A DNA stretch of 64,000 nt, taken from the NCBI GenBank assembly GCA_037043015.1, contig CM073325.1, positions 19,385,001-19,449,000 of the forward strand. Direction: 5' to 3'. Shown one piece after another: positions 34,445-47,020 of this stretch. The first letter of the stretch is position 1, and each line of letters opens with the position of its first letter. The stretch comes from Bryum argenteum. Lineage: Eukaryota > Streptophyta > Bryopsida > Bryales > Bryaceae. Position numbers and translations under genes: made by a program. Under the pieces are notes generated by a model, which saw nothing but the letters and a program-made list of their open reading frames with translations, searched no databases and was not told the DNA's origin.

Positions 34445-35823
34445 ATGTTGTTCGTGGTGGTGGTGCTGCCACTGCTGTTCCTGGCACTCCACTTCATTCT
34501 CAGAGCAGATGGGGACTTTACACTGACATTGAAGGGCCCAGCGCCTCGAAAAGCCATAGCAGGCAAGGTGGTGTGGATAGTGGGAGCGAGCCAGAACATC
34601 GGAGAGGAGCTTGCGAAGGAGTACGCAAGGCTAGGAGCCAAGCTCATCCTCACAGCTCGACGTGAGAACGAGCTGGAGCGAGTGAAGGCATCTCTGAAAG
34701 GAAGCGATGTGGTGGTGCTGCCAGGCGACATCGCAGCTGGTGTGGAGCAACTGAAAGAGCTTGTGAAGAAAGCTGAAGAAGCTTTTGGTGGGGATGGGAT
34801 CGATATCGTCGTGCACAATGCTGCTTCCCCTCGCCCTAAGCTCTCTGCTGTAGACTTCCCGGATGATGCCCTCCAGACCACTTTCGCTGTGAATGTCCTA
34901 GGTCCGACTCTTCTCTGTTCTCATCGAGTGCTCCGAGCTCCGATCTAGCGCTCTGCTCACTAGTGCAACATCATGGCTGAACCTTATTGCAAAACCATGG
35001 TTGAAACACTTGTTGAAACACCATGGACAAGGTCTTTCGGCCATGTTTTTTCTTTAGTGTTTCGATATGCCTCTATTGTACGAAGAAGGTGGTTCAAACA
35101 TTGAAAGTGTTTTGACAAGGTTGAAAAACTATTGACATAAGGGCATGGTTGAAACAGTACTAGTGTTTTCACCCCAATATTTCAACCATAATTTTGATTT
35201 TGCTCCGTTGGATCCCGTGCTCTGATTTTGCACTACTGGATCCAGTGCTGGATCTAAGTTAGTGCCCTGGTCTGGTGTCTGCAAATATTGCATTTTAAGG
35301 TGGGATGATGAGTGTGGGTGCTGTTGCAGGAGTGATTCGGGTGACGCAGTTGCTGTTACCGGGCATGCTCAGTCGAGGAAAAGGCCAGTTTGTGGTGGTA
35401 AGCAGTGTAGCGGGCAAGATTCCGTCCCCGGGGCAAACAATCTACTGCGCTTCGAAGCACGCGTTAAACGGCTACTTCAACTCCCTCCGTTCGGAGGTCC
35501 AGCAACGAGGAGTGAGAGTAACAATAGCGTGTCCGGGTCCCATCGATACCCCACGGGCAGAGTCAGAGAAAAGAGAGCAGAATGTGGAGGTCCGTATGCC
35601 GGTGAAGAGTTGTGCGGTGCTCATCGTGCAAGCTGGTGCGCATCAGCTGATGGAAGCTTGGATCTCGTACCAGCCCATTCTGTTGATACTCTATGTCATG
35701 CAGTATGTGCCTTCCCTGGCATTCTATGTTATCAACAAAGTTGGACCCAAGCGTGTGAGCTCGTATGGGGATACCAGCTCCACTCCCAGCACTCTCAGTT
35801 TAGTGTTTGGAAAATCTCGTTGA
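34445..35823 (+). CDS. DHRS7-like short-chain dehydrogenase/reductase, membrane anchored
   Basis: Two exons (34445-34901, 35330-35823) join in phase to 316 aa. Residues 1-19 are a hydrophobic anchor, followed by RADGDFTLTLKG, which closely resembles the start of animal DHRS7 (RADGDLTL). SDR marks are VGASQNIGEELAKEYARLGA (cofactor loop), an NAAS box where most members have NNAG, PGDIAAG, NVLG, VVSSVAGKIPS with catalytic Ser, and YCASK with catalytic Tyr and Lys, then CPGPIDTPRA. The C-terminus (AWISYQPILLILYVMQYVP, then NKVGPKR) again matches DHRS7, which has WISEQPFLL and NKMGKKR. It probably reduces or oxidises a steroid, retinoid or other lipid carbonyl at the ER using NADP(H). The donor at 34902 (GTCCGA) is weak, but the phase and protein continuity support it. 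Confidence 0.92.
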
Positions 35824-37244
35824 CTACTCTTTTGTTTACTTCAAGGTAGCTACAAAGTGGATCATCCATTGTGTTTGTGATGCTATACTTTGTGAGAAGT
35901 GAGGTTTGGAGACCTTGTGTCTGTAACTTGCGTTTGGTCTACAGCAAAAGTGTTTCAACTCGATGATATTACAGTGATTCTTTGTTGAGTTTAGGATTAA
36001 AAACTTTATTTGTAGGAAATTTTATTCAAGGTTAGATTGCTGATAGTTTTGATACATCCTTGTCGTAAGAGAGAATGCTCTGTAATAACTTAAATTTCAG
36101 ATTTCTTGATGTATAGCGGAGTATATTATGGAAGCAATTTTCATGCATTGGGAAGTAAGTAGAAGGATAGTAAAAGTGGATTCATCATTTTTGTACTCTT
36201 TTACAATTTGCTATGAATTTTTGTAGGTGGACTTAAAGGTGTTCCTCAAATGGTGCCCTTATTTGACACCCAGTAATGGTTGGGATGAGTACATGGTATT
36301 CTTGAACTGTGAAGCTATGGGTGAAGAAGCCTAGTGCTCCATTATTGATATTACTCCAGTTTTGAGCACTCTCCCTTGTCCACTTTTCTATTTCTATGTG
36401 ATGTTTCATCCAATCGCTTGAATAGCATGATTTCTGCCACCGAAGATTGTAATTCATTGGAATCGTTACTGCATACTGTTGAGCGTTCAATTCTCGTTCC
36501 ATCGTGCTGTGTAAGATATGGTTTATTTAATTAGTATTTATTAATTTATATCCGTATTGACCCAATTGATAGTTTCGCATGCAAAAAATTTAGAGCTCAA
36601 TGTGGAAGTAGTAAGAAGGTGGTGGGCACTTGCACAACGAGCAAATGAGTACAACAAAATTTTCTGTAAAGAGGTGGAGCCAATCTGAATTGTATCTTGC
36701 CATTTCAACATTCCACAAAGTTCTCTTGCAGATCAAGTACATGGAAGGATATTGAAGTCGCCAATAATACTCAATGAAGCTGAGGAAAAGACTTTGTAGG
36801 GATATATCACGAACACACAAGATTGTGGTTACGTAGTTACCTTTTGACAATGGATGATCGTAAGTATAAGTTAACAAAAATTGTGTAAACAAGGATCACT
36901 CCCTTTCAAGATGGAGTTCCTGGAACTCTGGAAGTGGGTGGTTTGATTTGAATGGCATAACAAAATATGGCACAAACACATAACAAAGGGATACTTCACC
37001 TAGTTCATAAAACTCTGAAAAAATAATTATTGAACAAATTTATACTAGTAGATCTGGCAACCCTATCATAGCTCGTGTGACGTCTTGTACTACGCACCTT
37101 TAAAATGAAATAAGTCTTGAGTGCCACATTCTCTTTTATTCCTAACCAATCTTAATGGCATCATACAACACTGTAGTTGTGAAAGTATTCGACAAATACA
37201 GGCAATGCAACACAAGTTTGCATGAGGGTAAAAATTGCAAAAAC
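35824..37244. other. Spacer, no gene recognised
   Basis: 3' untranslated region of the SDR gene, then AT-rich sequence. The minus-strand open stretches at 36233-36502 and 36590-36892 have no family marks or splice context. Confidence 0.45.
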
Positions 37245-37600
37245 ATGTTTTTGACTTACCAAGGAACAAGAATGTGAAGAGTCTCAATTCAAATTTACTC
37301 TTAAAGTTGGTTTTATTGGGCTCATGAGAAATATTGAACTTATTATGCAACAAGGGAAAAAACTTTCTTTCAACTTTGAATGTTATGATCTCACAATTGG
37401 TAAGGAATTCGGCACACACATACATGGACAAGTTAGGTACAAGATTAAACGGATACATACTTGAGATTATGTCAAAGTTAAATTTTTCATCTGACATTAA
37501 AAAAAAAATTTAAAAAATGGTTTCAAGAGTTTTTGCAGTCTTGGGGCCTTTAGGGGTTAATTAATTGACCAAAAGTTCAAACTCAAAGACATGAATTAGT
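37245..37600 (-). repeat. Dispersed repeat family, copy C (partial, mostly inverted)
   Basis: Matches copy D at 43590-43960 in the same orientation (GGAACAAGAATGTGAAGAG, GATCTCACAA.TGGTAAGGAAT, CAAGTTAGGTAC). Its middle is the reverse complement of part of copy B near 46200-46350 (for example AAGATCTTGTACCTAACTTG). Confidence 0.6.
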
Positions 37601-37920
37601 AGTATCCAATGATACCCCAGTTGCTATTAATGGCAATTGTGGATATGTGTACCTTCCATCATCAGCGGCGGTGGCACTCTTGCGTTGAAAGGCCGATTTC
37701 TGCATTCAAGGTCCGAGAATCCGGCACCCAAATTCTTCATCATCCTCCTCGGTCTTGATCGATTGCTAGATCCATTGTGCAGGTTTCTAGTGAGTGAGGA
37801 CTATCCTAAAACCCTAAACTCTAGTTCCAAGATCACCATTTGCAATGGTAGTGCTAGTGATAGAATTGCAGGAGATGTTTGTATTGATAGAAGACTGTGT
37901 GCTATTTTGCAGCCTCAATC

Positions 37921-40529
37921 ATGGCACCCTCAAGCAGTCTGAAGCTGTATTTCGATCTCATGTCTCAGCCCAGTCGAGCTGTGTTACTCTTTTGCAGGTT
38001 TCTGGCTCTCTCTCACTACACTGATTTGAACTCGTAGAGATCGCAGTTTGTGAGATTCTCAGTGGCTATGGATGATCAATTGCAGGCTGAACAACATAGA
38101 TTTCGAACCTCATTTGGTTAGCATACAGAAAGGGGAGCACAGAACTCCTGAATTTCGAGGTTGGTGATTCTGCTACAAAACTAGGTTTTCTTACTCTCTA
38201 ATTGTGATACACTCCCCACTCTCCTTCGTTTTGTATACTTGATTTACAAGACGTTAATAGTGTGGAAATTTCTGCACTTAATTTCTTTCGGATATCGACT
38301 TTGAATCATGGAGGGGTTGTCGAGAAAATCTTGATGAATAGTGGAGTTTAGTCATAGTATCTGCTAGGATCACCAAACTTTCTCGTTATGGTGTTGAGAT
38401 TCATGAAGATGATGGTGAGCAATGTGCAGCAATCAATCCTCTGGGAAAGCTTCCGTGCATAGTTGATGGCCGTTTCAAACTTGCTGAAAGGTCAGTAGGG
38501 TTGCTTGTTCTTTTGGTCCTCAACCCTAATTTTTGCAAGTTGTGGATCTTAGGATACATTTTGAGCTCTTGAATGTGATTTCTGCTGGGTGTTTTTGTTT
38601 ACATTCTTGGGAGAAGTAGGGTTTAATGCCCAGTTGGCTACAGTCATGCTATTATGGAGTATTTGGCAGCAACACGTCCAGGCGTTGCCGATCATTGGTA
38701 AGTTCTCTTCCTGTGGTTTCAAAGGACAACCGAATGCTTGCTTGTTTGTTTCCTCTCTGATACCATTGCTTTGCTGTGAAGGTATCCAAGTGACGTGCAA
38801 CGGAGATCAAAGATCAACTCAGTTCTCGATTGGCATCATCTCAACCTCCGACGCGGTTCTAGTATGTCTGCCCTTTTAGTTCGATGCTGCATTTTAATAT
38901 GGGTGTTAACGCTGTAAGAAGGAAGTATATTCATGTTGTTTTGTTGATGTTTTGACAACCCTGCAATTGCACGCGACATCTAACTATTTTCGGACTTAGA
39001 GTAGTCTAGAAGGAACAGTTTAGGGCTCCTCCGATGAAGATTTCAATTAATTGGGACAGAATTTGGGGATTTCCCAAGAATGTACAAACGCTCAAATTTC
39101 CTGACATTAATCTTCAATAGGCAAAGTAACCATTTCACAAAACTGAGAAGTCCAAAATAAGTTTCAGTCCAGATTCTATAATGAGTCAGGATTCAGTGGA
39201 ATATGGCATTTGTGGTTTTTTTTTTGCTGCCCAACAAATGTATTGACAAGCGGATTGTGGCAGTGACGTTCGTGTTCAACACCGTAATAGCACCCATACT
39301 AGGGGTGAAAGCGGATCCAAGGTCGGCAGCTGAAGGGCTTGCTATTCTGAAGCAATCCTTGGAAGTCATGGAGACAGTGTGGCTACAACCAGGGTATTTA
39401 TTTCTGGCCGGTGGTAGACAGCCCTCCATTGCTGATTTGAGCCTTGTTTGCGAGATCATGCAGCTCCAGGTTTGCCCCTCACTTCATTTTCTTGTCATTT
39501 CATGCAATTTCTGCACACATTCTCTCCTCTGATACTAAAAGCATTTGAGACCTAGCTCTACATCCATAATTAGAAGGGGTGCAATTGAGACTTGGCTACA
39601 CTACTGTAACCATCTATTGAAAAAACTGAAAAACCAGGTTGCATCTTGTCGCTTAAAGTAGTGCAACCTCTCATTATAAAGTTGCATACAGTTCGTACAT
39701 CTTTGAAAATTTGTTTCCAGACTAGAGGTATTAATGAAGTATGAAAGAGTTCACCACTTATGTAACAAGTCATATGACAAATGGTAAAAATTGCAAGATA
39801 TACAAATCTTTTTTGCGTTGGGTAGCTCTATCCTATTCTTAAGTAGCTCCCAGAGTGTACCTTTGTAGTTGCATGAGAAATTAGCTTGTACCTCTTTCAA
39901 GATCTGAATATTAAATGAAGTATGAAAAAAGTTTGATTCTTATGGAAGATGTCGTTTGATAAATAGTTAAATTACAAGATATACAAATTCGTTGAGTACC
40001 TCTATTCTAATAGCACTTAGAATGTAACCATGGAGCACTGCAGTACTAGGTTTTGAACTCAGGATCACTAAGGTTAGCTAAAAAGTAGGCTTTGCCATGG
40101 TACTCCCAATCAATCTCTCTGTACTTTTATACTGATCTTCCCAAATTCAGTCTTATAGTGGGTAATGTGCGTTATGGCAGATTTTTTTGGATGGTATTTT
40201 CATCTCCTAGGAGATTTAGTTGCTCATCCTCAAGTAATTTATAAATTAGAATTTGAAGGAATGCCTTGTACGATGACTTGATGCAGGCTCTGGGCGAGGA
40301 TGAAGCTGCAAAACTGTTGAGCTCCAAAGAGCGTGTATCAGCATGGATAGCGGCAGTGAAGAAACACACAAGCCCTCATTTTGACGAGGTGCACAAAATC
40401 ATCTACAAAATTGCTGCAAGGTCGCAAGCTGTGCGAAAGGATGGCAACAAAGACAACTCAAAACCAGCATTCTCAACCAAAGACGACTCTAAACCAGCAT
40501 TCGCAAGACCAGCGCTCTCAAAGTTATAA
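37921..40529 (+). CDS. GSTT: Theta-class glutathione S-transferase, peroxisomal (C-terminal SKL)
   Basis: Seven exons (37921-37997, 38086-38159, 38430-38490, 38644-38697, 38782-38861, 39264-39469, 40287-40529) join in phase to 264 aa. The start LKLYFDLMSQPSRAVLLFCR matches theta GSTs, including the Ser that activates glutathione. Other marks are INPLGKLPCIVDG, AESHAIMEYLAATRPGVADHW, LDWHHLNLRRGS and QPSIADLSLVCEIMQLQ. The C-terminal tail has a short repeat, SKPAFSTKDDSKPAFARPA, and ends in SKL, the canonical peroxisomal targeting signal 1; Arabidopsis GSTT proteins also carry PTS1-like ends. Theta GSTs have glutathione peroxidase activity toward lipid hydroperoxides. Introns are GT/AG. The long last intron (about 820 bp) is AT-rich. 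Confidence 0.95.
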
Positions 40530-41760
40530 GAAACTACTGCAGGTCATGCACATTCAAGTTGCGACTTGGATATCAGACGGCACTTTATTACTGATGGTAC
40601 GCTTGATTCTTTTCCATGCACACCTGAGGTTAGTATGTTCAAAACATTGAGATAGGCAAGGTAGAGTGCTTTAAAGTGGAGCAGTACCAATAATAAAACT
40701 CTAGGCTTCTTATCTAGAGCTATAGAATAGCTTTGCGACTCAACAATATTATGTTCATAGCGAACATTATAAGATGCCATATTAGGGCCATCATTTTAGA
40801 ACCCGAGCTTCAAAATTTCATAACAAATTGTAAAGAGTTCAAAATTGATGATTCCACTTGGTCTTTCCTTCTACTTTGCCCATGCACAAAAATTGCTTAC
40901 ACTACGAACTTCACTCCAAATTTTAGGCTTTATTGAGCACTCTACCTTATGTCTACCGTACTGCAGAAAGTAATAACCCATTTGGTGAATAGTCCTTATC
41001 AAACTTCACCAACCCTTTTAGCTTTAGCTTCCGTTTGCTCTATCAGTCTGGTAGAATTTTGTGCTTTTTAGAGTATTCAAATCTTTGGTGAGGCTATTGT
41101 TTCACTTTCTGCTTGTCATCACCTGCAGGGAATTAAGTAAGCTTGCTTAGTAGCAGCTCAAATTCGCACATCAAAATAACTTGTGCGAGTTATAATGGTG
41201 TTGATCCAGTACCCCTCTGTACCAGTACTGGCTAGAGGTATGCAGAAGTCATTTTCCTGTATTGATTGACATTTTCATAAAAATGCTGCTGACAAGTAGC
41301 TTATAGCACTAGTGGTCGAGCTTCTAGCACTACAACTCTATTTATTAATCCGGTCTGCTTTTTAAATTTTTTGGTGCAAAGGGAAGGTGATTTTATTGTA
41401 TACAAAACTGTACAGCCCTTATTAATGTTATGTAGTGCACAAGGACTTGTGCACTAAAACCAATCGATGCTAATCTTACAAGACCAGTTTGATAAAACTT
41501 GGTGGGTAGACTGGTGAGACGGTTCTTAACAAGACCAATGGTTGGAAGTCTCGAACACACCAGTTATAGTAGAAGTTGCACCAATGAGATGTTGCTTTAT
41601 AGTGACCTTCACTATGCAGCAGCATTAATTAACCTATGCTCTTTCATGCCACATGGACCCCGTTAAGGGGGTGCCACGTGGACCCATGGGTGCATTGTTT
41701 TCTTTAAAAAAATTTCATTGAGTGGTGCCCCCAGCCCCTAGTACATAATATGGGATAAAT
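40530..41760. other. Spacer downstream of the GST gene
   Basis: 3' untranslated region, then AT-rich sequence; no gene recognised. Confidence 0.45.
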
Positions 41761-41910
41761 CCCTCCCCCAAGACCCCCTGCCCTCCAAGACCCCCTGCCC
41801 CTCAAGACCCCCTGCCCCCCAAGACCCCCTTCCCCCCAAGACCCCCTGCCCAACAAGACCCCTGCCACAAGACCCCCAAGACCCCTGCCACAAGACCCCT
41901 CCATACCCTC
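41761..41910. repeat. C-rich minisatellite, unit AAGACCCCCTGCCCC
   Basis: Eight or nine imperfect copies of 14-18 bp built on AAGACCCCCTGCC. The minus strand has many runs of four to six G, so it could form G-quadruplexes. Glycine-rich open stretches on the minus strand here are by-products of the repeat. Confidence 0.9.
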
Positions 41911-43589
41911 TCCGCATTTTGCGGCGTACTGTGCGGCCCGCACTCCACGGTGTTATTGAGATTTTGGGATATAGTAGAAGTCATTGTAAACTCATTTCTT
42001 TGGCATTCAAATCAGCAATCCAGAGGAAGAAATTTGAGCTTTACTTGCTAAAAGCCTTCCTTTCCAAGCTTCCACACATATTCCGACTATTAGCCTAATT
42101 TTTAGTGGGTATAGATTTTTTTTTAATAATTTTCATGGACTTTCCTCTAATAATGAGAAGACATTTGGCCATTTTCACCAGCTATAAATGAACTACTCAT
42201 TGGTTTTTTCTCCTTTCCAATCATCGATTTACATGCATCAACAACTTCATTGCCCTTATTAGGGGATAAGCAAGATGAGAATGTCGATGGGGGTGTGACC
42301 ACGCGATGGAACATTCGCAGACTCGCATGACGAGCACGACAAGGATGAAGACCCCACATACACATAGTCACATACAGAGAGAGGCAGGATCCGGCCCCCC
42401 CATGGACAGAGTTTCCGAGGAGGGCTGCGCAACACGAACATTTCATGGTGAGCCCCCAGAATAGAGCTGCCACATCTGGTGCATATCTTTGGCGACTATT
42501 CCAGATCTAGCGCATATAATGATTAATCGGATGAGGATATTGTAGCATCCCATGCCCTTTTCTAGGATTTTCGGGGGAATGACTGGACTTCTAAAAATTC
42601 GTTCCTATTACTTTTTAGGTGTTATTGCACAATTCAATATGGGACATGGTGCAATGCGACCTCAGCACGCAACAAGGTGAGGGGGAAAATTCATGGTTTG
42701 ACTGTCTAGTGAATTTGGAGCAAGCAATATCAAGTGAGTGATTTTTTTTGTACGAGTTGGTGACTTGAAAGTAGTGCTTGAATGATTACCACCAAAGTAT
42801 GTCGGAACTTGTATGTTCGAAATCAAATATGTAATGTAACTGTACCTTGGTTGTAAATTGGCCTTACTTCCTGGAACATATTTATATGCAATTGGTTCCA
42901 CAAATATGGTTGGTTTTAGGTGGTGTTTCTTGGAAACCCACAAAAATAGAGGATCTAAAGATTTTGCTCCCTTGTGAAGTGACCAAGTAAACGATTGTAG
43001 AAAAAAAGTGCAATGCTTGCAAGCAACTAGTTCAAATGAAACCATGATACTTTGAATAGTGTTGTAGTATGAGCTCTTGTATTTTATAAATCTGGCACTG
43101 ATTTTATATTACACTCAACATTTAATCCCTGAAGTCGACTGAGGCCATATTGTGGTCGTTTAGTTAGCCTCTGACTCACTACTTTAGCTCTAATGAAGTT
43201 GAAAATTATTGTAGGTTGTAGACTTTCCATACCTTTCCGAAAAGTTATTTCACGCTTCAACAATCTTCATACTCTAGGAGATAATCACGGTCAAAGTTTG
43301 ATAACACTATTTAAAAAGTGCCCAAACTATAGTATATGCTCATTTATTCTCAGAATCTGCACAGGCTCATCTAAATTGCAGTAAGTTCAAAAATTCACCA
43401 AAATTTGAGATTTTACTTTTTTCCAAGTTTTGTTTTAAGGCATGATCTCACTGTTCGGATCTTCAATCAAATGATTCTTCACATGTCTTTTTTATTGTGA
43501 AAGATTGGCCCTTGTGATTGAATTCCACCACACCTCCATGTGAATAATCAAGCATTTCTTTAGGTTTTATAAGGTGTATGAGTGTAAAA
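41911..43589. other. Spacer, no gene recognised
   Basis: Short open stretches at 42147-42473 and 42662-43045 (-) have no recognisable family. Confidence 0.4.
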
Positions 43590-43960
43590 ATTGCATAGAC
43601 ATGTTCCTAACTCACCTAGGAACAAGAATGTGAAGAGCCTCATGTCAAATTCCCTTTCAAGATTGGTTTTGTTGGCCCTCAAAAAACTAGTTGCCCTCTC
43701 TACAACATGGAAAAAAAACTTTTTGTCCAACTTTGTACATTACGATCTCACAAATGGTAAGGAATTTGAATATGAGATTTGATGTACACATACACGTACA
43801 AGTTAAGTACTAGATCCTACAGTCACATACTTGAAAAGACGTATAAGTTTGAAATTTTTAACCTTGCATCAAAAGAGGGTAGTATCTTCCAGTTTTGAGA
43901 CATTCTGACAGTTTTGGGGCTAATTTACTTTAGGGGTTAATTTTGGCACAAAAATTTGTG
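43590..43960 (-). repeat. Dispersed repeat family, copy D (partial, mostly inverted)
   Basis: Pairs with copy C (37245-37600) in the same orientation. The stretch CCAACTTTGTACATTACGAT with CTCACAAATG is the reverse complement of copy B near 46260-46300. Its right end, GACAGTTTTGGGGC with a following AGGGGTTAA, matches the beginning of copy B in direct orientation, so the family has internal symmetry. Confidence 0.6.
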
Positions 43961-46009
43961 CGGCTTTGAGTGCATTTGAGTACATAATAGCTACCCAACT
44001 CAAACATACTATGTATTGGGAGAACCTATCCATCTTACGTTTTGGGAGAGAGGGAGTGAAGGCTTTAGTATAGAAAGTGCTATGTTTTAGAGCACTCTAC
44101 CTAATACTTCTACTTCTTGCAATAAAGTAAATCCTTCATTTGTGTTAAATTTTTTTTATCAAAGATTTGCATTATCCAGGTTGGTATGAGCTGGCATAAG
44201 CTACAGCAGATTAATGACCAATGGGGGGCGGTAGTTTAAAGTAGGGATGAATGATTTGCTCTTTGCTCTCATAGATTCTGCAACCTCCAATTGAGGAGCC
44301 TTTTTGCATCAATCTGGGAGGATATGTGGTGCATCCTCATTCATTCTTGTTTGTTTGTGCTTGTACTCTTTCGCAAGTAAACATGGTTCATGTCTTTTTC
44401 TACACCTCACAAGGTCTACATCTAAGTCTAAGTAGTTGCACTACGTGATACGTGAGAGCCTTCCATTGAATATCACTCTCGTAGGAAAGTGTGGTATTCC
44501 CACCAGTGTTTTCTTTCATCGCTTGGTGAAACTATTGATGGAATGAGTCTTTCACCTTGGTGACGATACCACAATTTCTCATTAGTGCTGGTTATGATGT
44601 TTCACATTACATCACAAGATGTAATTATGTAGATGAACACAAGATTCAACTCAGCCATGTTCTACTTATTGAGAAGGTATTAGAGATGAACAATGTTCAC
44701 ATAGTAATATTATCATTGGTGTGTAGCAAGTGATATAACTCAAGGAAATGTTTTATGACTTTGTCTTCTTTTACATATACAATCTTTCTGAAAGGTTCCA
44801 CAGGCTACATCGATGGCGGTGTATCTTTAAGTGGCACTTCACTTTACAAAGTATAATATTCGACTTGGCTCATTGGAAAATTTGGTGCTATACTTCTAAC
44901 AAGGCTAGTATATGAGAAAGAAGCTATAAAAACCATCTCAACCTACTCTTCATTCATGTTACATTGCATATTTCTTAAATAGCCGTAAAGACTTATCAAA
45001 ACTTATTCTATGGTAGCTCTCAAGTCACTTCTACAAGGCTATCTTCATGCTTGTACCTAGTGCACATAACGCTCCTCAAAAAACAATACTTTCACCAAGA
45101 ATGTTCCATCGCACATCTCTCTCCTCTAGTGTAGATGTGGCACATTCTTTACGCGGGTACGCTTAGGAGACTTTAGATGGGAAAGAAAATGTACGTCATT
45201 GACCTTGTTCTTGTTCGAAGAGCATACTTTAGTGAATAGTACGAACAAATGATTACGAAATATCTAGAGGTTCTTCATGAAATTAAATTGAGAGGCATAT
45301 GTGAATATGTGGCAACTGTAGAGTATGGAGGCAAAATCATATGATGATGGTATGATGGTATACAATTCCCACGGGGGTGGGTATTGTGTGGAATGTGAGT
45401 GGGGGAATAAGTTCAAGTACTCTGCTATTAGTTTAATAGTAGACTAGTACGGCTCATAGATTCAGCGATTCCAGTGAGATCTCCTGTTGACTTTTTTAAC
45501 CCTTTTTTATTTTGCCATTTAGCCATCTGAATAGGAGTGGCTGTGGGTTTTAGTCTACCTCATCGAATGATTTTCATGAGGAAAAGACTGATTGTCCTTT
45601 TTCTCGGACATAAACTATATTTATGTAGAGATTACATAACAATTAGAACTTATGAAATGGTCTCAATTCGTGGGGATAAAGAAGAAATTTAAAATAACAT
45701 TAAGAAATAAATAAACATTAATATATGTTTATTTATAAGTTTTCTTCACTAGTAAATTTAAAAATTTCTTTTCTAGTGTTTTCTGGCGACTTCTATCTCT
45801 TGAATTTTTAAACTTTCATGTAGAGCAACTCAAGCATAAAAGGGTGTCACTCACTTTTAGTTCAAAGGCAAAAGCGTGTCATTGAGGCTCGCCTTAGGTT
45901 TGGTTCCTTGTTTCTTTTACTAACCTGTAATGAGATAAAGTATTGAGATCCTACCTTCTTCTTCCACTACACAAGAGTTGTTAATTAGTGTTACAAAAGT
46001 TAATTTTTT
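43961..46009. other. AT-rich spacer, no gene recognised
   Basis: A two-kilobase stretch with no open frame of note on either strand and no repeat I could recognise. Confidence 0.5.
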
Positions 46010-47020
46010 TTGCATCTAGCAATGATTGAAGGGTGTTTTGAGACTTTTGGCAGTTTTGTGGCCTTACGACTTCAGGGGTTAACCCCGAAAAATCCAGGCG
46101 TTTCCTCGAACTCTAGAACCAAAAACTGCCATTTTTCACCTTCGTTGGGAAATGGGGAAATGGAGAAACTTTTTTTCTGGTTTTAGACTTTGAACCGTAA
46201 GATCTTGTACCTAACTTGTATACAAAAGACTGGTCAAAATTTCAACCGTTTGATGTTTGTCATTTGTGAGATCGTAACAATCAAAGTTTGACCAACACTT
46301 TTTTTTGCCGGTGCGTGTGAGGCATTGTCTAAATGGTGCCAAGGGCAACTTGATGATTGTTTTTCCATCATTTTTTTTCATGTAGGTAATCAAGTTGGGT
46401 ACGCTCATGCAAAACTTTAGAGACCGATTCCAGTTTTTGACCTTAATGTAAATAATTTTATGAAAGAAGGTCTAAAAACAACAATATAGTAAAACAAGCA
46501 CCACATATGATATATTTAGTTTGTGAAAAATCTAGACGGTGAGTAGGTGCATTTATGAGAATGTGAATTTTGAAAAAAAAAATTTGAAAAAAAATCCAAA
46601 GTCTCAAATTTTGGCAATTTTTGAAAGAAAAAATTGTAAAATTACTAGAAATTGTGAAGATTGTTTTTGAAAGTTTTGGAGGCTTCCCTTGTAAAATTAG
46701 TAAACTTTTTGACTTTGGATACTTTGGAATTTGAATAGTAATTTGGTAATGAACATATTTCCAAAAAAAAAAAACTTTAAAAAATTTATTTTAAACTGCA
46801 TGTTTTGGACTTGAAACCTAAAATTTCTAGATGAAGGTTATAAAATTAAAATTTGGCTTTGCAAATTTTACCACATACACATTACAGTATAGGGAGCATC
46901 CCGTAAAAATCTTAGGCAATAATATCTATTTAATTCCTTAAAATGAGCTGCCCGAAATCTCATAAAACCGAATCGGTTTTCCTGGATTTTTAGGGGTTAA
47001 GGTTGAGTGCCTAAAAGCAC
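46010..47020 (+). repeat. Dispersed repeat family, copy B
   Basis: Direct match to copy A (22770-24215), with blocks in the same order (CTAAATGGTGCCAAGGG, TACGCTCATGCAAAACTTTAG, GGTCTAAAAACAACAATATA, TTTACCACATACAC). It also matches copies C and D in inverted orientation near 46200-46350. No coding capacity. Confidence 0.65.

Noticed and set aside
35262-35849. 195-codon plus-strand frame
   Set aside because: Overlaps SDR exon 2 out of frame and lacks SDR motifs.
41761-41910. CRISPR-like regular repeats
   Set aside because: Units are contiguous and imperfect with no spacers, and the genome is eukaryotic.
41704-41984. Glycine-rich minus-strand frames
   Set aside because: They are translations of the C-rich minisatellite.
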